Source: Geobacillus proteiniphilus
GTDB lineage: Bacteria > Bacillota > Bacilli > Bacillales > Anoxybacillaceae
Assembly: GCF_001908025.1 (NCBI RefSeq)
Contig: NZ_MQMG01000024.1
Location: 1-49,793, forward strand
Direction of reading: 5' to 3'
DNA length: 49,793 nt
Below, piece after piece: positions 34,161-42,693 of this stretch. The position numbers were made by a program, and so were the translations under genes. Within the stretch, counting starts at the first letter, position 1. Every line of letters starts with the position of its first letter. The notes below the pieces were generated by a model. That model did no database searches, had not been told where the DNA came from, and saw only the letters and a program-made list of their open reading frames with translations.

Positions 34161-35240
34161 TTATCTCACCCCGCTCCGTTGTTTGCGCCGCATCACTTCT
34201 TCTTTTTGCTCGGCAAGCAATTTTGGCGCCTCGCTGTACACGTAATCGAATACATCGACAATCGAACCGGACTTGCTGGCGATGGCCGCCTCGTACGCCG
34301 CCGTCACTTCGTCATTCACTTGGGCGACAAGCGCTTCTTCTTGCGCTTCCGTCCATAATCCGCGCCGTTCCAAAAGCACTCGCAGACGGTGAAGCGGATC
34401 TTTCGTCCGCCATGTTTCAACCTCTTCCGGCCGGCGGTATTTCGTCGGGTCGTCCGCCGTCGTGTGCGGCCCAAGCCGATAGGTGAGCGCCTCGATCAAC
34501 ATGGGACCCTCGCCGCCGCGGGCGGCTTCAACCGCTTGTTTCATCGTTTCATAAACCGCCAGCACGTCGTTGCCGTCAACGAGCACTCCTTTCATCCCGT
34601 AAGCGAGCGCTTTTTGCGCGATCGTCCGGCTTGCCGTCTGTTTCCGGTACGGGACGCTAATGGCGTACTGGTTGTTTTGGCAGAAAAAGATGACCGGCAC
34701 GTTGTACACCGCGGCAAAATTCATCGCTTCATGAAAATCGCCCTCTGACGTCGCGCCATCGCCGAAATAAGCAACCGATACTTGCGATTCGCCTTTCAAT
34801 TTCGACGCCCACGCGCAGCCGACCGCATGAAGCGTCTGCGCCGCGATAATGATTTGCGTTGGGAAAATGTTCAATCCTTCCGGCATCCGCTTTCCCGACA
34901 GGCGGCCCTGCACATAATGGAAAAACTGCTCAAGCGGCATGCCATGCATCAAGCAGACCGCCACTTCGCGGTAGCTCGGGAAAATCCAGTCGTCTTTTCG
35001 AAGCGCAAGGGCGCTTCCGATTTGCGCCGCCTCTTGACCGCTAAACGGGGCATACGTCCCGATCCGCCCTTGCCGCTGCATGCGAAGCAGCCGCTCATCA
35101 ATGACGCGCGCCCGCCGCATTTCCCGGTAGGCACGAAGCAGCCACTCATCGGAAAACGCCGCTAACTTCTCCTCATCGCCGTTTCCGTTTTCATCGAGAA
35201 TTTGCACGATCTCGACCTGCAGTTCGTTTGGATCCAACAT
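34161..35240 (-). CDS. 2-oxo-acid dehydrogenase E1 alpha subunit
   Basis: A 359-residue thiamine-diphosphate subunit. GDGATSEGDFHEAMNFAAVY followed by NVPVIFFCQNNQYAIS is the ThDP motif (GDG ... NN). YRLGPHTTADDPTKYR is the phosphorylation-loop region. The PFSGQEAAQIGSALAL and DWIFPSYREVAVCL segments are of pyruvate dehydrogenase type. ATG 35240 follows GGGAGGGGA and replaces the longer frame from 35273. It is the second gene of the operon, following E2, with 183 bp between them and nothing recognisable in that gap. Confidence 0.9.
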   Translation of the reverse strand: MLDPNELQVEIVQILDENGNGDEEKLAAFSDEWLLRAYREMRRARVIDERLLRMQRQGRIGTYAPFSGQEAAQIGSALALRKDDWIFPSYREVAVCLMHGMPLEQFFHYVQGRLSGKRMPEGLNIFPTQIIIAAQTLHAVGCAWASKLKGESQVSVAYFGDGATSEGDFHEAMNFAAVYNVPVIFFCQNNQYAISVPYRKQTASRTIAQKALAYGMKGVLVDGNDVLAVYETMKQAVEAARGGEGPMLIEALTYRLGPHTTADDPTKYRRPEEVETWRTKDPLHRLRVLLERRGLWTEAQEEALVAQVNDEVTAAYEAAIASKSGSIVDVFDYVYSEAPKLLAEQKEEVMRRKQRSGVR

Positions 35241-35423
35241 GCGATCCCCTCCCATCGTTTCGTGATCGAGCATGATCTTCGTTCGTTCCTTGCCGGCGCA
35301 AGAAAAACGAGGAAAGTGATGAACAGCAGCGATTGCTTCAACAAAATGTGTCCTTACATTTCAGATGGAATTTCTCAAGTTGCGTCACCGACCTTCAAAA
35401 GATATCGAACACCTCGGCGCCGC

Positions 35424-36731
35424 CTACCGCACGTCCAACAACAGCACTTCCGGATTCTCCAAATAGTGCGCCACCGTCCGCATAAACCGCCCGGCCGGCT
35501 CTCCGTCAATGACGCGGTGGTCAAACGTAAGCGACATTCCCATCATGTCGCGAATGACGATTTCATCATCCACAACGACCGGACGCCGTTTGATGGCATG
35601 CACCCCTAAAATGGCCACTTCCGGATAGTTGATGATCGGCGTCGCAAACCAGCCCCCGCCCGCCCCGGTGCTCGTGATCGTAAACGTGCTTCCTTGCAGC
35701 TCCTCAAGGCGAAGCGCCTGGCGGTGCGCTTTTTCTGACAGTTCGGCGATTTCGATGGCGAGCTCGCGGATCGATTTTTGATCGGCGTCACGGATGACGG
35801 GGACGACGAGCCCAGCTTTCGTCGCCGTCGCGATGCCGATGTGATAGCGCTTTTTCAGCACGATTTCATTCGTCTCTTCATCGAGCGAAGCGTTAAACAT
35901 CGGATATTGCTTCAGCGCCCTTGTCACCGCCTTGATGACAAACGGCAAATACGTCAGCTTGATGCGTTCTTCCGCCAACTGACTGGCAAGGTGCTTGCGG
36001 ATTTCCACAAGCTTCGTGACGTCCACCTCGTCCATGCCGGTCACATGCGGCGCCGTGTACATCGATTTCACCATTTTTTCGGCGATTTTTTTGCGCAAGC
36101 CTCGAAGCGGGATTCGCTCTTCTTCTTCAAACACCGCGTCCAAACTCGCGATGGACGTCCATGCGGCTATACTCTCCTGCCGTCCTCCGGCCGCACTCGC
36201 GCTGCCGGTCGGCAGAACGCCGGCTTCGTTCGCTTCCCTTCTTGCCACCTCCGCCACCGCCGCAGCTGCTTCCCGTTCTCTGACATACCGCTCCAAGTCG
36301 GCGAGCGTCACCCGGCCGCCTTCGCCCGTTCCTTCCACTTCATCGATCGGAACGCCCATTTCCCGCGCCCGCTTGCGCACAGACGGCGCGGCAATCGCCC
36401 GCTTGCGCGCAGGACGAAGGAATTCTCCACGCAGGGCAGGCACAGGCTCCCGAGCCGAACCGTCGGCCGACGCTGCTTCGGCCGTGACCGCCGCCTCAGT
36501 TTCCACGACAATCAACGGCTCCCCAACCTTCACCGTCGCCCCTTCCGGCCCGGCAAGCACCACCACTTTCCCCGCCACTGGCGTCGTCATTTCGACCATC
36601 GCCTTATCCGTTTGAATTTCGGCAATCGGCTGATCGGCCTTGACCACATCCCCTTCGCGAATGAGCCAGCGGATGATTTCCGCTTCATGCAGCCCTTCGC
36701 CGATGTCTGGCAATTTAAATTCGTAGATCAT
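35424..36731 (-). CDS. 2-oxo-acid dehydrogenase E2 (dihydrolipoyl acyltransferase)
   Basis: A 435-residue core enzyme of the complex. One lipoyl domain (1-80) carries the lipoylated Lys in EIQTDKAMVEM. An E1/E3-binding domain (~120-165) reads APSVRKRAREMGVPIDEVEG followed by TGEGGRV. The catalytic domain (~205-435) ends with TFDHRVIDGEPAGRFM, containing the HxxxDG active site. Linkers are Ala/Glu-rich. ATG 36731 follows AAGGGGATAT. It is the first gene of the operon, an unusual order, and no E3 gene follows, so E3 must come from another locus. Confidence 0.9.
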   Translation of the reverse strand: MIYEFKLPDIGEGLHEAEIIRWLIREGDVVKADQPIAEIQTDKAMVEMTTPVAGKVVVLAGPEGATVKVGEPLIVVETEAAVTAEAASADGSAREPVPALRGEFLRPARKRAIAAPSVRKRAREMGVPIDEVEGTGEGGRVTLADLERYVREREAAAAVAEVARREANEAGVLPTGSASAAGGRQESIAAWTSIASLDAVFEEEERIPLRGLRKKIAEKMVKSMYTAPHVTGMDEVDVTKLVEIRKHLASQLAEERIKLTYLPFVIKAVTRALKQYPMFNASLDEETNEIVLKKRYHIGIATATKAGLVVPVIRDADQKSIRELAIEIAELSEKAHRQALRLEELQGSTFTITSTGAGGGWFATPIINYPEVAILGVHAIKRRPVVVDDEIVIRDMMGMSLTFDHRVIDGEPAGRFMRTVAHYLENPEVLLLDVR

Positions 36732-36824
36732 GCGATATCCCCTTCCCCTTGTTCTCATGTTGTGATTGGAAACAAAAACAATGGTGCGGCATCGATGGTG
36801 TGGCAATCATGAGGCAGTATAACG

Positions 36825-36838
36825 GTTAAGCGCTTACA
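36825..36838 (-). promoter_or_regulatory. cre-like site upstream of the E2 operon
   Basis: Minus strand TGTAAGCGCTTAAC matches 12 of 14 cre positions with an intact AAGCGCTT centre. It overlaps the region between TATACT (36816-36821) and a weak -35, so CcpA repression by glucose is plausible. Confidence 0.55.
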
Positions 36839-37105
36839 AAAAACGTGGTAAGAACTCATTTTTTCTGCCAAAATATCAAATGAATATTTTAAATTTTCTA
36901 ACCTACAAGGTTTATGATAGTATATAGATGTTCAAGCTGTCAATATAAGGAGAGCGGACATTTTTCGCCTGCTTCGACAATCATCGACAGCCGTTTCCAT
37001 TATCGCAAAATAATAACTCCCGGTTCGATTCGCCCCAAACATCGAAAGCTGGCGGAAAACGATACCGGTTTCATCGGTGGGGAGGCCGCTTTTTGACGAC
37101 ATCCC

Positions 37106-37241
37106 AGAGGGCTGGTGAAAAACGACCGATTTCGCCGAACCCGTTGCTTTCGGCTGAAAGAGAAGCGTTGATTTTACAGGACTTCTCAATTTGAGAAGAG
37201 AGTCCGTTTTCCGCGACTTTTCACTAAATCACCAGCCTTCT
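37106..37241. repeat. 136-bp mini-element with 13-bp terminal inverted repeats
   Basis: AGAGGGCTGGTGA (37106-37118) and TCACCAGCCTTCT (37229-37241) are inverted repeats with 12 of 13 matches. An internal inverted repeat CTTCTCAATTTGAGAAG lies near 37181-37197. A diverged second copy of the segment around TACAGGACTTCTC ... GAGAA...GTCC occurs at about 37309-37345 (TACAAGGTTTCCC ... GAGAACGGACC). No coding capacity is seen, so it is probably a MITE or IS remnant. The rest of 36840-37390 has an AT-rich promoter-like stretch but no gene. Confidence 0.55.
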
Positions 37242-37390
37242 AGAAGGCCGATGAAAAATGGCTGTCACGCGCAAATCAGCGGCATTTTTTCAAAAAAGAA
37301 GTTGGTTCTACAAGGTTTCCCTAATTGGAGAACGGACCAGTTCAACGGTATTTTGCAATACATCACCCGTCTTATAGAGGAGGAATCGAC

Positions 37391-37777
37391 ATGCGTCTCA
37401 CCACGATTCACCATATCGCCATTATTTGCTCGGACTATGAGCGGTCAAAACGATTTTATACGGAAATTCTCGGATTTCGCCCCATCCGGGAGCAATACCG
37501 CGCCGAGCGCCGCTCGTACAAACTCGATTTAGAAGCCGATGGCGGCATTCAGATTGAGTTATTCTCCTTCGAAAACCCGCCAAAGCGCCCAAGCTACCCG
37601 GAAGCGTGCGGACTGCGCCATCTTGCTTTGGCGGTGGACAACCTCGATGAAGCCATTGCCTACTTGCGCCAACATGGCATTGATACCGAACCCGTCCGTG
37701 TTGACGAAGCGACCGGAAAACGGTTCACCTTCTTCCAAGATCCGGACCGGTTGCCAATCGAACTATATGAAATATAA
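37391..37777 (+). CDS. Glyoxalase/VOC family protein (GloA2/YaeR-like)
   Basis: A 128-residue single VOC-domain protein. TIHHIAIICSDYERSKRFYT and EILGFRP open the fold, CGLRHLALAVDNLDEAIAYL holds the second metal-site His, and FFQDPDRLPIELYEI ends with the metal-ligand Glu. The His-His-Glu ligands at about positions 7, 74 and 124 are all present. The sequence is close to E. coli YaeR (GloA2). The substrate is unknown. Start ATG 37391 follows GAGGAGG. It lies 92 bp before the next gene on the same strand and may be co-transcribed. Confidence 0.85.
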   Translation: MRLTTIHHIAIICSDYERSKRFYTEILGFRPIREQYRAERRSYKLDLEADGGIQIELFSFENPPKRPSYPEACGLRHLALAVDNLDEAIAYLRQHGIDTEPVRVDEATGKRFTFFQDPDRLPIELYEI

Positions 37778-37868
37778 TGGGAAAGGCGCATCGGCTAAAG
37801 ATCAATGCAAAGCCTCGTCGGTTGATTATGGTACAATGATGGTCGATGACATCAAAGGGGGAATCAAC

Positions 37869-38855
37869 ATGGTCCGATTTGCTACAATCGGAACGAACTG
37901 GATTACAGAAGCCTTTATCGAAGCCGCGCGTCTCATTGACTCATTTGAGCTCGCCGCCGTCTACTCGCGGACGGAGGAAACAGCAAAGCGGTTTGCCGAC
38001 AAAGTCGGGGCTCCGCGGACGTTCACCGACTTGCAAAAGCTGGCCGAAAGCGATGACATTGATGCCGTCTATATCGCCAGCCCGAACGCATTTCACGCCG
38101 AACAGGCAATTTGGCTCATGAATCACGGCAAACACGTCTTGTGTGAAAAACCGTTCGCCTCGAACGCCAAAGAAGCAAAGGCGATGATCGAAGCGGCCGA
38201 GCGAAACGGCGTCGTGTTGATGGAAGCGATGAAGTCAACGCTCATGCCGAACTTTGCGTCCATCCGCGAGCACTTGCCGAAACTCGGCCGCATCCGCCGC
38301 TACGTGGCGAACTATTGCCAATACTCGTCGCGCTATGACGCTTATAAACAAGGAACGGTGCTTAACGCCTTCAACCCCGCTTTCTCGAACGGGGCGCTGA
38401 TGGACCTTGGCGTCTACTCCCTGTATCCAATGGTCGTCTTATTTGGCAAGCCGGAAAACCTCAAAGCGCATAGCGTCAAGCTCGAATCAGGGGTGGACGG
38501 CGAAGGCTCGATCGTGCTTCATTACGGGGACATGGACGCGGTCGTCTTTTATTCGAAAATCACGAACTCGCACTTGCCTTCGGAAATTCAAGGGGAAGAC
38601 GGAAGCATGATCATCGACGCCATCCATACGCCAGCGAAAGTCGAAATCCGCTACCGCGACGGGCGCATCGAGGACATCACCGTCCCGCAAGATAAACCGC
38701 CGATGTATTACGAGGCGGAAGAGTTTATCCGTTTGATCGAAAGCGGGGAACGGGAGTCTGCCATCAACTCGCACCGCCATTCGCTTTGGACGATCGAAAT
38801 CATGGACGAAGCGCGCCGACAAACTGGGATCGTGTTCCCGGCCGATCAGCGGTAA
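37869..38855 (+). CDS. Gfo/Idh/MocA family oxidoreductase (YulF-like)
   Basis: A 328-residue NAD(P)-dependent dehydrogenase. The N-terminal Rossmann domain starts VRFATIGTNWITEAFIEAAR, followed by DAVYIASPNAFHAEQAIWLM and GKHVLCEKPFASN with the catalytic Lys of the EKP motif. The C-terminal GFO_IDH_MocA_C half reads NGALMDLGVYSLYPMVVLFG. It resembles B. subtilis YulF by length and N-terminus. ATG 37869 has AAAGGGGG upstream. The substrate is probably a sugar or polyol. It ends with a good terminator. Confidence 0.88.
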   Translation: MVRFATIGTNWITEAFIEAARLIDSFELAAVYSRTEETAKRFADKVGAPRTFTDLQKLAESDDIDAVYIASPNAFHAEQAIWLMNHGKHVLCEKPFASNAKEAKAMIEAAERNGVVLMEAMKSTLMPNFASIREHLPKLGRIRRYVANYCQYSSRYDAYKQGTVLNAFNPAFSNGALMDLGVYSLYPMVVLFGKPENLKAHSVKLESGVDGEGSIVLHYGDMDAVVFYSKITNSHLPSEIQGEDGSMIIDAIHTPAKVEIRYRDGRIEDITVPQDKPPMYYEAEEFIRLIESGERESAINSHRHSLWTIEIMDEARRQTGIVFPADQR

Positions 38856-38861
38856 GGAAAA

Positions 38862-38906
38862 AGGTTCCAACCTAGTCTGCAATGAGGCTCGGTTGGAACT
38901 CTTTTT
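38862..38906 (+). terminator. Intrinsic terminator
   Basis: GTTCCAACC/GGTTGGAAC 9-bp stem followed by TCTTTTTC. Confidence 0.88.
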
Positions 38907-38952
38907 CTTTCTGTCTCATTGGATTTCCTTGGCTTCCGATAAGCCATGGCTG

Positions 38953-39390
38953 TTACCTTCTGCTAAAATACGGACCAAGCCATCCGCTTTCATGCGTGAC
39001 GACAAACGTCCAGTTGAACCCACTGTCAACCACGTAGAGATCCATCCTGCCGTTTCCCGCGGCCAAGTCGGCAGCTTTCAAGCTAGAAGCATCCTCCACT
39101 TTGAACCCATCATCATGATGTTGAAAGAAAAGATAGCAGCACGTTTTCTCTTCGCGATCAAACGCCATTTCCGCTTCTTCTCCTGTGAAACAGCCTCTCA
39201 TCCCATAGCTGAACACGTGCCATAAGTAGCCGTTGCCCCCATTGCAATTATGAAAGTGGATGCTCCGTTTTTCTTCGACGGTCAAATGGCCGGCAAATAC
39301 TTCTTCCCACCGTTGCCTCCATTTCGCTCCGACGCCAGATTGTTTACTGATTTTGATATTTCGGCGCACTAGCTTATGAAAGAAATCCAT
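38953..39390 (-). CDS. DUF4275 family protein
   Basis: A 145-residue cytoplasmic protein with hallmarks of DUF4275: WRQRWEEVFAGHLTVEEKRS, GYLWHVFSYG, FTGEEAEMAF, CCYLFFQHHDDGF, and the end FNWTFVVTHESGWLGPYFSR. The function is unknown. It lies 110 bp downstream of arsC on the same strand and may be read through from the arsenic operon. Nothing in its sequence suggests arsenic chemistry. Confidence 0.75.
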   Translation of the reverse strand: MDFFHKLVRRNIKISKQSGVGAKWRQRWEEVFAGHLTVEEKRSIHFHNCNGGNGYLWHVFSYGMRGCFTGEEAEMAFDREEKTCCYLFFQHHDDGFKVEDASSLKAADLAAGNGRMDLYVVDSGFNWTFVVTHESGWLGPYFSRR

Positions 39391-39500
39391 TCAGTTCTCC
39401 CCTCAAGTAATGGAATAAAATCCTTCGCTTCCCATCCGCCTCGCACTCTATGCACGGCAGTCTTCCCCGCTCGCCCTGTTCCCATGCACCGGCGCTGTCT

Positions 39501-39920
39501 CTATTCTCCCGTCTCGGCAAACCGGCGGATGCGCGCGCCAATTTCATCGCGGACGCGGCGGAACACGGCGAGTTTCTCCTCTTCCGTCCCTTCCGCTTTC
39601 GCCGGATCGTCGAATCCCCAATGGACGCGCTTCACATGCATTGGTACGACCGGGCAATGGTCAGCCGCATGGCCGCACAGCGTCACGACCAAATCGGCGC
39701 AATTCAATATATCCGGATCAATGACGTCAGACGTTTGGTTCGAAATATCGATGCCGACTTCCTTCATCACCTTCACCGCGTTCGGATTGAGGCCATGCGC
39801 TTCAATCCCGGCGCTGTACACCTCCCATTCGTCACCAAGAAGTTGTTTCGCCCAGCCTTCCGCCATTTGACTGCGGCATGAGTTTCCGGTGCATAAGAAA
39901 TAAATGATTTTTTTCTTCAT
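39501..39920 (-). CDS. arsC: Arsenate reductase, thioredoxin-coupled
   Basis: Reduces arsenate to arsenite in the cytoplasm. The phosphatase-like loop [13 protein letters not shown] holds the nucleophilic Cys10, and [17 protein letters not shown] carries Cys82 and Cys89, which form the disulfide passed to thioredoxin. At 139 residues it matches the Bacillus and S. aureus pI258 ArsC family. It follows acr3 with a 15-bp gap in an arsR-acr3-arsC operon. Confidence 0.95.
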   Translation of the reverse strand: MKKKIIYFLCTGNSCRSQMAEGWAKQLLGDEWEVYSAGIEAHGLNPNAVKVMKEVGIDISNQTSDVIDPDILNCADLVVTLCGHAADHCPVVPMHVKRVHWGFDDPAKAEGTEEEKLAVFRRVRDEIGARIRRFAETGE

Positions 39921-39935
39921 CGTTGATTCCCACCT

Positions 39936-41006
39936 TTACTTTGATGTTGGAGCAGCAGAGGAAAAATACTTTCGCTGAAACGCCAATGCTACGTTGACAA
40001 GCGCCAGCATCACCGGCACTTCAATCAGCGGGCCGATGACCGCCGCAAACGCCGCGCCCGAATGAATGCCAAACACCCCAACCGCCACAGCAATGGCCAG
40101 CTCAAAGTTATTGCTCCCCGCCGTAAACGCCAGCGTCGTCGACACCGGGTAGCCAGCCCCTAACTTTTTCGCCAAAAAGAATGAAACAAAAAACATCACA
40201 ACAAAATAAAGCAGCAACGGAATGGCAATGCGCACAACATCGAGCGGCAAGCTGACGATCATATCGCCTTTGAGCGAAAACATCACCACGATCGTAAACA
40301 AGAGCGCAACGAGCGTCAGCGGGCTGATTTTCGGCACAAACACCGTGTCATACCATTGCCGCCCTTTCGCTTTGACAAGCACAAACCTTGTCGCCATGCC
40401 GGCGAGAAACGGGATGCCTAAGTAAATAAACACCGATTTCGCCACTTCCGCCATCGTGATCTCGACAACGGCTCCCTCAAGCCCGATCCATCCAGGAATG
40501 ACCGTCACAAATACGTACGCATACAGCGAGAAAAACAGCACTTGAAAGAGCGAGTTGAAAGCGACAAGCCCTGCCGCATATTCCGCATCCCCTCGCGCCA
40601 AGTCGTTCCAGACGATGACCATGGCGATGCAGCGGGCGAGACCGATTAAAATCAAGCCGATCATATACTCCGGCTTGTCAGGCAAAAAGATGACCGCCAA
40701 CAAAAACATGAGAATGGGGCCGATCACCCAGTTTTGCACGAGAGACAAAACGAGCACTTTCACATCTTTGAACACGCGCCCCATCTCTTCGTAGCGCACT
40801 TTCGCCAGCGGCGGATACATCATCAAAATCAAACCGATCGCAATTGGAATCGACGTCGTGCCGACTTGCAGACGATTCAATCCATCCACCAGCCCCGGAG
40901 CCCAAATCCCGATTCCAATCCCGGCCGCCATCGCGAGAAAAATCCATACCGTCAAAAAGCGATCTAAAAACGACAACCGCTTCGGTTCGCAACAATCCAC
41001 CATCAT
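39936..41006 (-). CDS. acr3: Arsenite efflux permease Acr3
   Basis: Exports arsenite. The protein has 356 residues and ten membrane helices. [20 protein letters not shown] holds the conserved Cys of the fourth helix, and [20 protein letters not shown] is the conserved motif with an essential Glu in the ninth. This is the ACR3 family rather than ArsB. The start is ATGATG at 41006/41003 behind GAGGTGA. Located 18 bp after arsR and 15 bp before arsC. Confidence 0.95.
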   Translation of the reverse strand: MMVDCCEPKRLSFLDRFLTVWIFLAMAAGIGIGIWAPGLVDGLNRLQVGTTSIPIAIGLILMMYPPLAKVRYEEMGRVFKDVKVLVLSLVQNWVIGPILMFLLAVIFLPDKPEYMIGLILIGLARCIAMVIVWNDLARGDAEYAAGLVAFNSLFQVLFFSLYAYVFVTVIPGWIGLEGAVVEITMAEVAKSVFIYLGIPFLAGMATRFVLVKAKGRQWYDTVFVPKISPLTLVALLFTIVVMFSLKGDMIVSLPLDVVRIAIPLLLYFVVMFFVSFFLAKKLGAGYPVSTTLAFTAGSNNFELAIAVAVGVFGIHSGAAFAAVIGPLIEVPVMLALVNVALAFQRKYFSSAAPTSK

Positions 41007-41024
41007 TCACCTCGTCATTCCACA

Positions 41025-41372
41025 TCAGCACCCGCAGCGGACCGCGGGATTCGCTTTTTCGATTTTGCGGATGTTTTCATCTTGATCCGGAACGTACGAC
41101 AACACCGCTTGCAACAATGAGTAGTATTCGCTTTGCGGCCGGAGCGAATAATACACCCATTGCCCTCGCCGCTCCTCTTGGATCAGCCCAGCATCTTTCA
41201 ACTTGCGAAGATGCTGGCTGATCGCCGGCTGGCTGGTCGAAAACACTTCAAGCAGCTCGCACACGCAGCACTCCCGCTGATTCAAAATCGCCAAAATCGT
41301 CAGCCGCGTCGGATCGCCGAGCAGCTTCAACACCCGAGCGGCCGCTCCTATCTCCATTGCGAGTTGCGGCAT
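41025..41372 (-). CDS. arsR: ArsR-type arsenite-responsive repressor
   Basis: A 115-residue winged-helix repressor released by arsenite. RECCVCELLEVFSTSQPAIS contains the metal-binding CxC in the recognition region and is followed by QHLRKLKDAGLIQEERRGQW, VYYSL. The C-terminus ends RCGC, another possible thiol site. ATG 41372 follows GGAGGGG and is better than the longer frame from 41432. It is the first gene of the ars operon. Confidence 0.93.
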   Translation of the reverse strand: MPQLAMEIGAAARVLKLLGDPTRLTILAILNQRECCVCELLEVFSTSQPAISQHLRKLKDAGLIQEERRGQWVYYSLRPQSEYYSLLQAVLSYVPDQDENIRKIEKANPAVRCGC

Positions 41373-41393
41373 ATCACCCCTCCGTTCATCATC

Positions 41394-41502
41394 ATATAAT
41401 GATTTACTTATATAAAAACGAACATCCATCATGAAACGGCCACGCCGACCAATGAAATGGTTTCCGTCAATCAGTATATAATTAAATGCTTATATAAGTC
41501 AA
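41394..41502 (-). promoter_or_regulatory. ars promoter with two ArsR-type operators
   Basis: TTGACT (41497-41502), an 18-bp spacer and TATACT (41473-41478) on the minus strand. Two 22-bp sites share ATATAAT ... CTTATATAA. One lies at 41476-41497, filling the promoter spacer. The other lies at 41394-41415 in the leader, 22 bp before the arsR start. Each ends in ATATAA and opens with ATATAAT, and their starts are 82 bp apart. Confidence 0.75.
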
Positions 41503-41525
41503 CCATGATGTATCGACAAAAGCAA

Positions 41526-41564
41526 GAAAAGCGGGCGTGCCGCATTTTTCCGCCGCACGCCCGC
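41526..41564 (-). terminator. Terminator of the DUF1360 gene
   Basis: GCGGGCGTGC/GCACGCCCGC 10-bp stem followed by TTTTCTTG on the minus strand. Confidence 0.85.
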
Positions 41565-41569
41565 AAATG

Positions 41570-41953
41570 TCAGTCCATCCGCTTTTTCGCCGCCGACAAC
41601 AGATCGATCGCCTTCGTCCCCACCCCGACAAACGTCTCCAAAATCGCCTGCGCCCCGGCGATTGAAAAGACAAAAATAAACGGCATGGCGATCTTCGGGA
41701 TGAATAAATACCCAAGCGCGAGAAAAACCGCGCTCCACACCCCCGCGCACCAGTAACAGTTCAACAAATAGCCGAATTTCGATTTCGGCACTTTCTTGAT
41801 TTCCGTACTCCCGTCCTCGTGTTGGATTTTCTCTTTTTTCATGAACGGATTGCGAATAAATTCCGTGATTTTATCAAAGACGATCAAGTGGGTGAACCGA
41901 TAGCTGGCTAAAATGATCATGATGTACGTCATCCAGTCAAGTTCGCGAAGCAT
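41570..41953 (-). CDS. DUF1360 membrane protein
   Basis: A 127-residue protein with two or three membrane helices (TYIMIILASYRFTHLIVFD, then AGVWSAVFLALGYLFIPK and FIFVFSIAGAQAILETFVGV). CYWCAG in the middle is the family signature. DUF1360 proteins are common in spore formers, but the function is unknown. A basic cytoplasmic segment (KKEKIQHEDGSTEIKKVPK) separates the first two helices. Start at ATG 41953. Confidence 0.75.
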   Translation of the reverse strand: MLRELDWMTYIMIILASYRFTHLIVFDKITEFIRNPFMKKEKIQHEDGSTEIKKVPKSKFGYLLNCYWCAGVWSAVFLALGYLFIPKIAMPFIFVFSIAGAQAILETFVGVGTKAIDLLSAAKKRMD

Positions 41954-42075
41954 GGCGGGTCCCTCTTTCTCATTTTTTCCCTAATGTAAATGAAAAAACA
42001 TTCACTTTACGACTTCCTCTTGTCGGACAAGCGTTCATCACGTTATGCTATGAGTAGTTTTATCTGGCGGGGGAA

Positions 42076-42556
42076 ATTTTATCTCACATTTCACACCCTC
42101 TCGACAAAAATCGGGAGGATTTTTTCGTTCCGATGTCGAATCAATTCTTGATACACAAGGAAAGCAAAGGAATTTGCACACCACGGATGTTCGAATTCGG
42201 ACGATTAATGAAAGCTCCTATTTGAATATCCATAAGCACCATCTTCAAAGATCTTGACCTTCTCCAGCTGATGGACCGTCTGATTCCGGTTGATCCTCAA
42301 TGCCAAACCCAAGCCAGCGATGTGGTGGGGCTGCTCATCTTGGATATCTTAAGCGGCCGGCAAGCGCTGGTTCATCGAAAACGGTGGGCACATGACATCG
42401 ATTGGCTCAAGCACGTCTAACAGGATAAAGAACGACTAGCGATGGTAAAAAAAGGATTGCCATCACTAGTCGTGTTGGTCAAAAAATTATTCCGAAAAAC
42501 TAAATGAAAAATCCTTTGTTTTGACCCTGTTAAGGTGCGAAATGTGAGGTATAATA
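42076..42556 (+). mobile_element. Internally deleted IS with inverted-repeat ends (IS1634/IS4-like)
   Basis: The ends are inverted repeats: left ATTTTATCTCACATTTCACA (42076-42095) and the right end around 42534-42556, whose complement reads CTCACATTTCGCACC; about 16 of 20 positions match. A transcription stop (CCTCTCGA/TCGGGAGG + TTTTTT, 42097-42123) lies just inside the left end. A frame at about 42235-42420 reads LDLLQLMDRLIPVDPQ, then DVVGLLILDILSGRQALVH, like the N-terminus of such transposases. A second hairpin follows (42432-42473). Only about 480 bp remain, so it cannot encode an active transposase. Confidence 0.65.
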
Positions 42557-42642
42557 TTGACAGGCTGCTCATTGAACGATGTATCTAATTTTATAAATGT
42601 CCTCTAGCACATCATCAATTGATTGAATATTAAAATACCCAT

Positions 42643-42676
42643 GGTGTTAGTTGAGCGTCAGAGCTCAACTAACACC
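42643..42676 (-). terminator. Terminator of the rbs operon
   Basis: GGTGTTAGTTGAGC/GCTCAACTAACACC, a perfect 14-bp stem with a 6-base loop, 18 bases past the rbsB stop. The T-run is short and interrupted. Confidence 0.8.
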
Positions 42677-42693
42677 ACGGATAAAATTCCATA

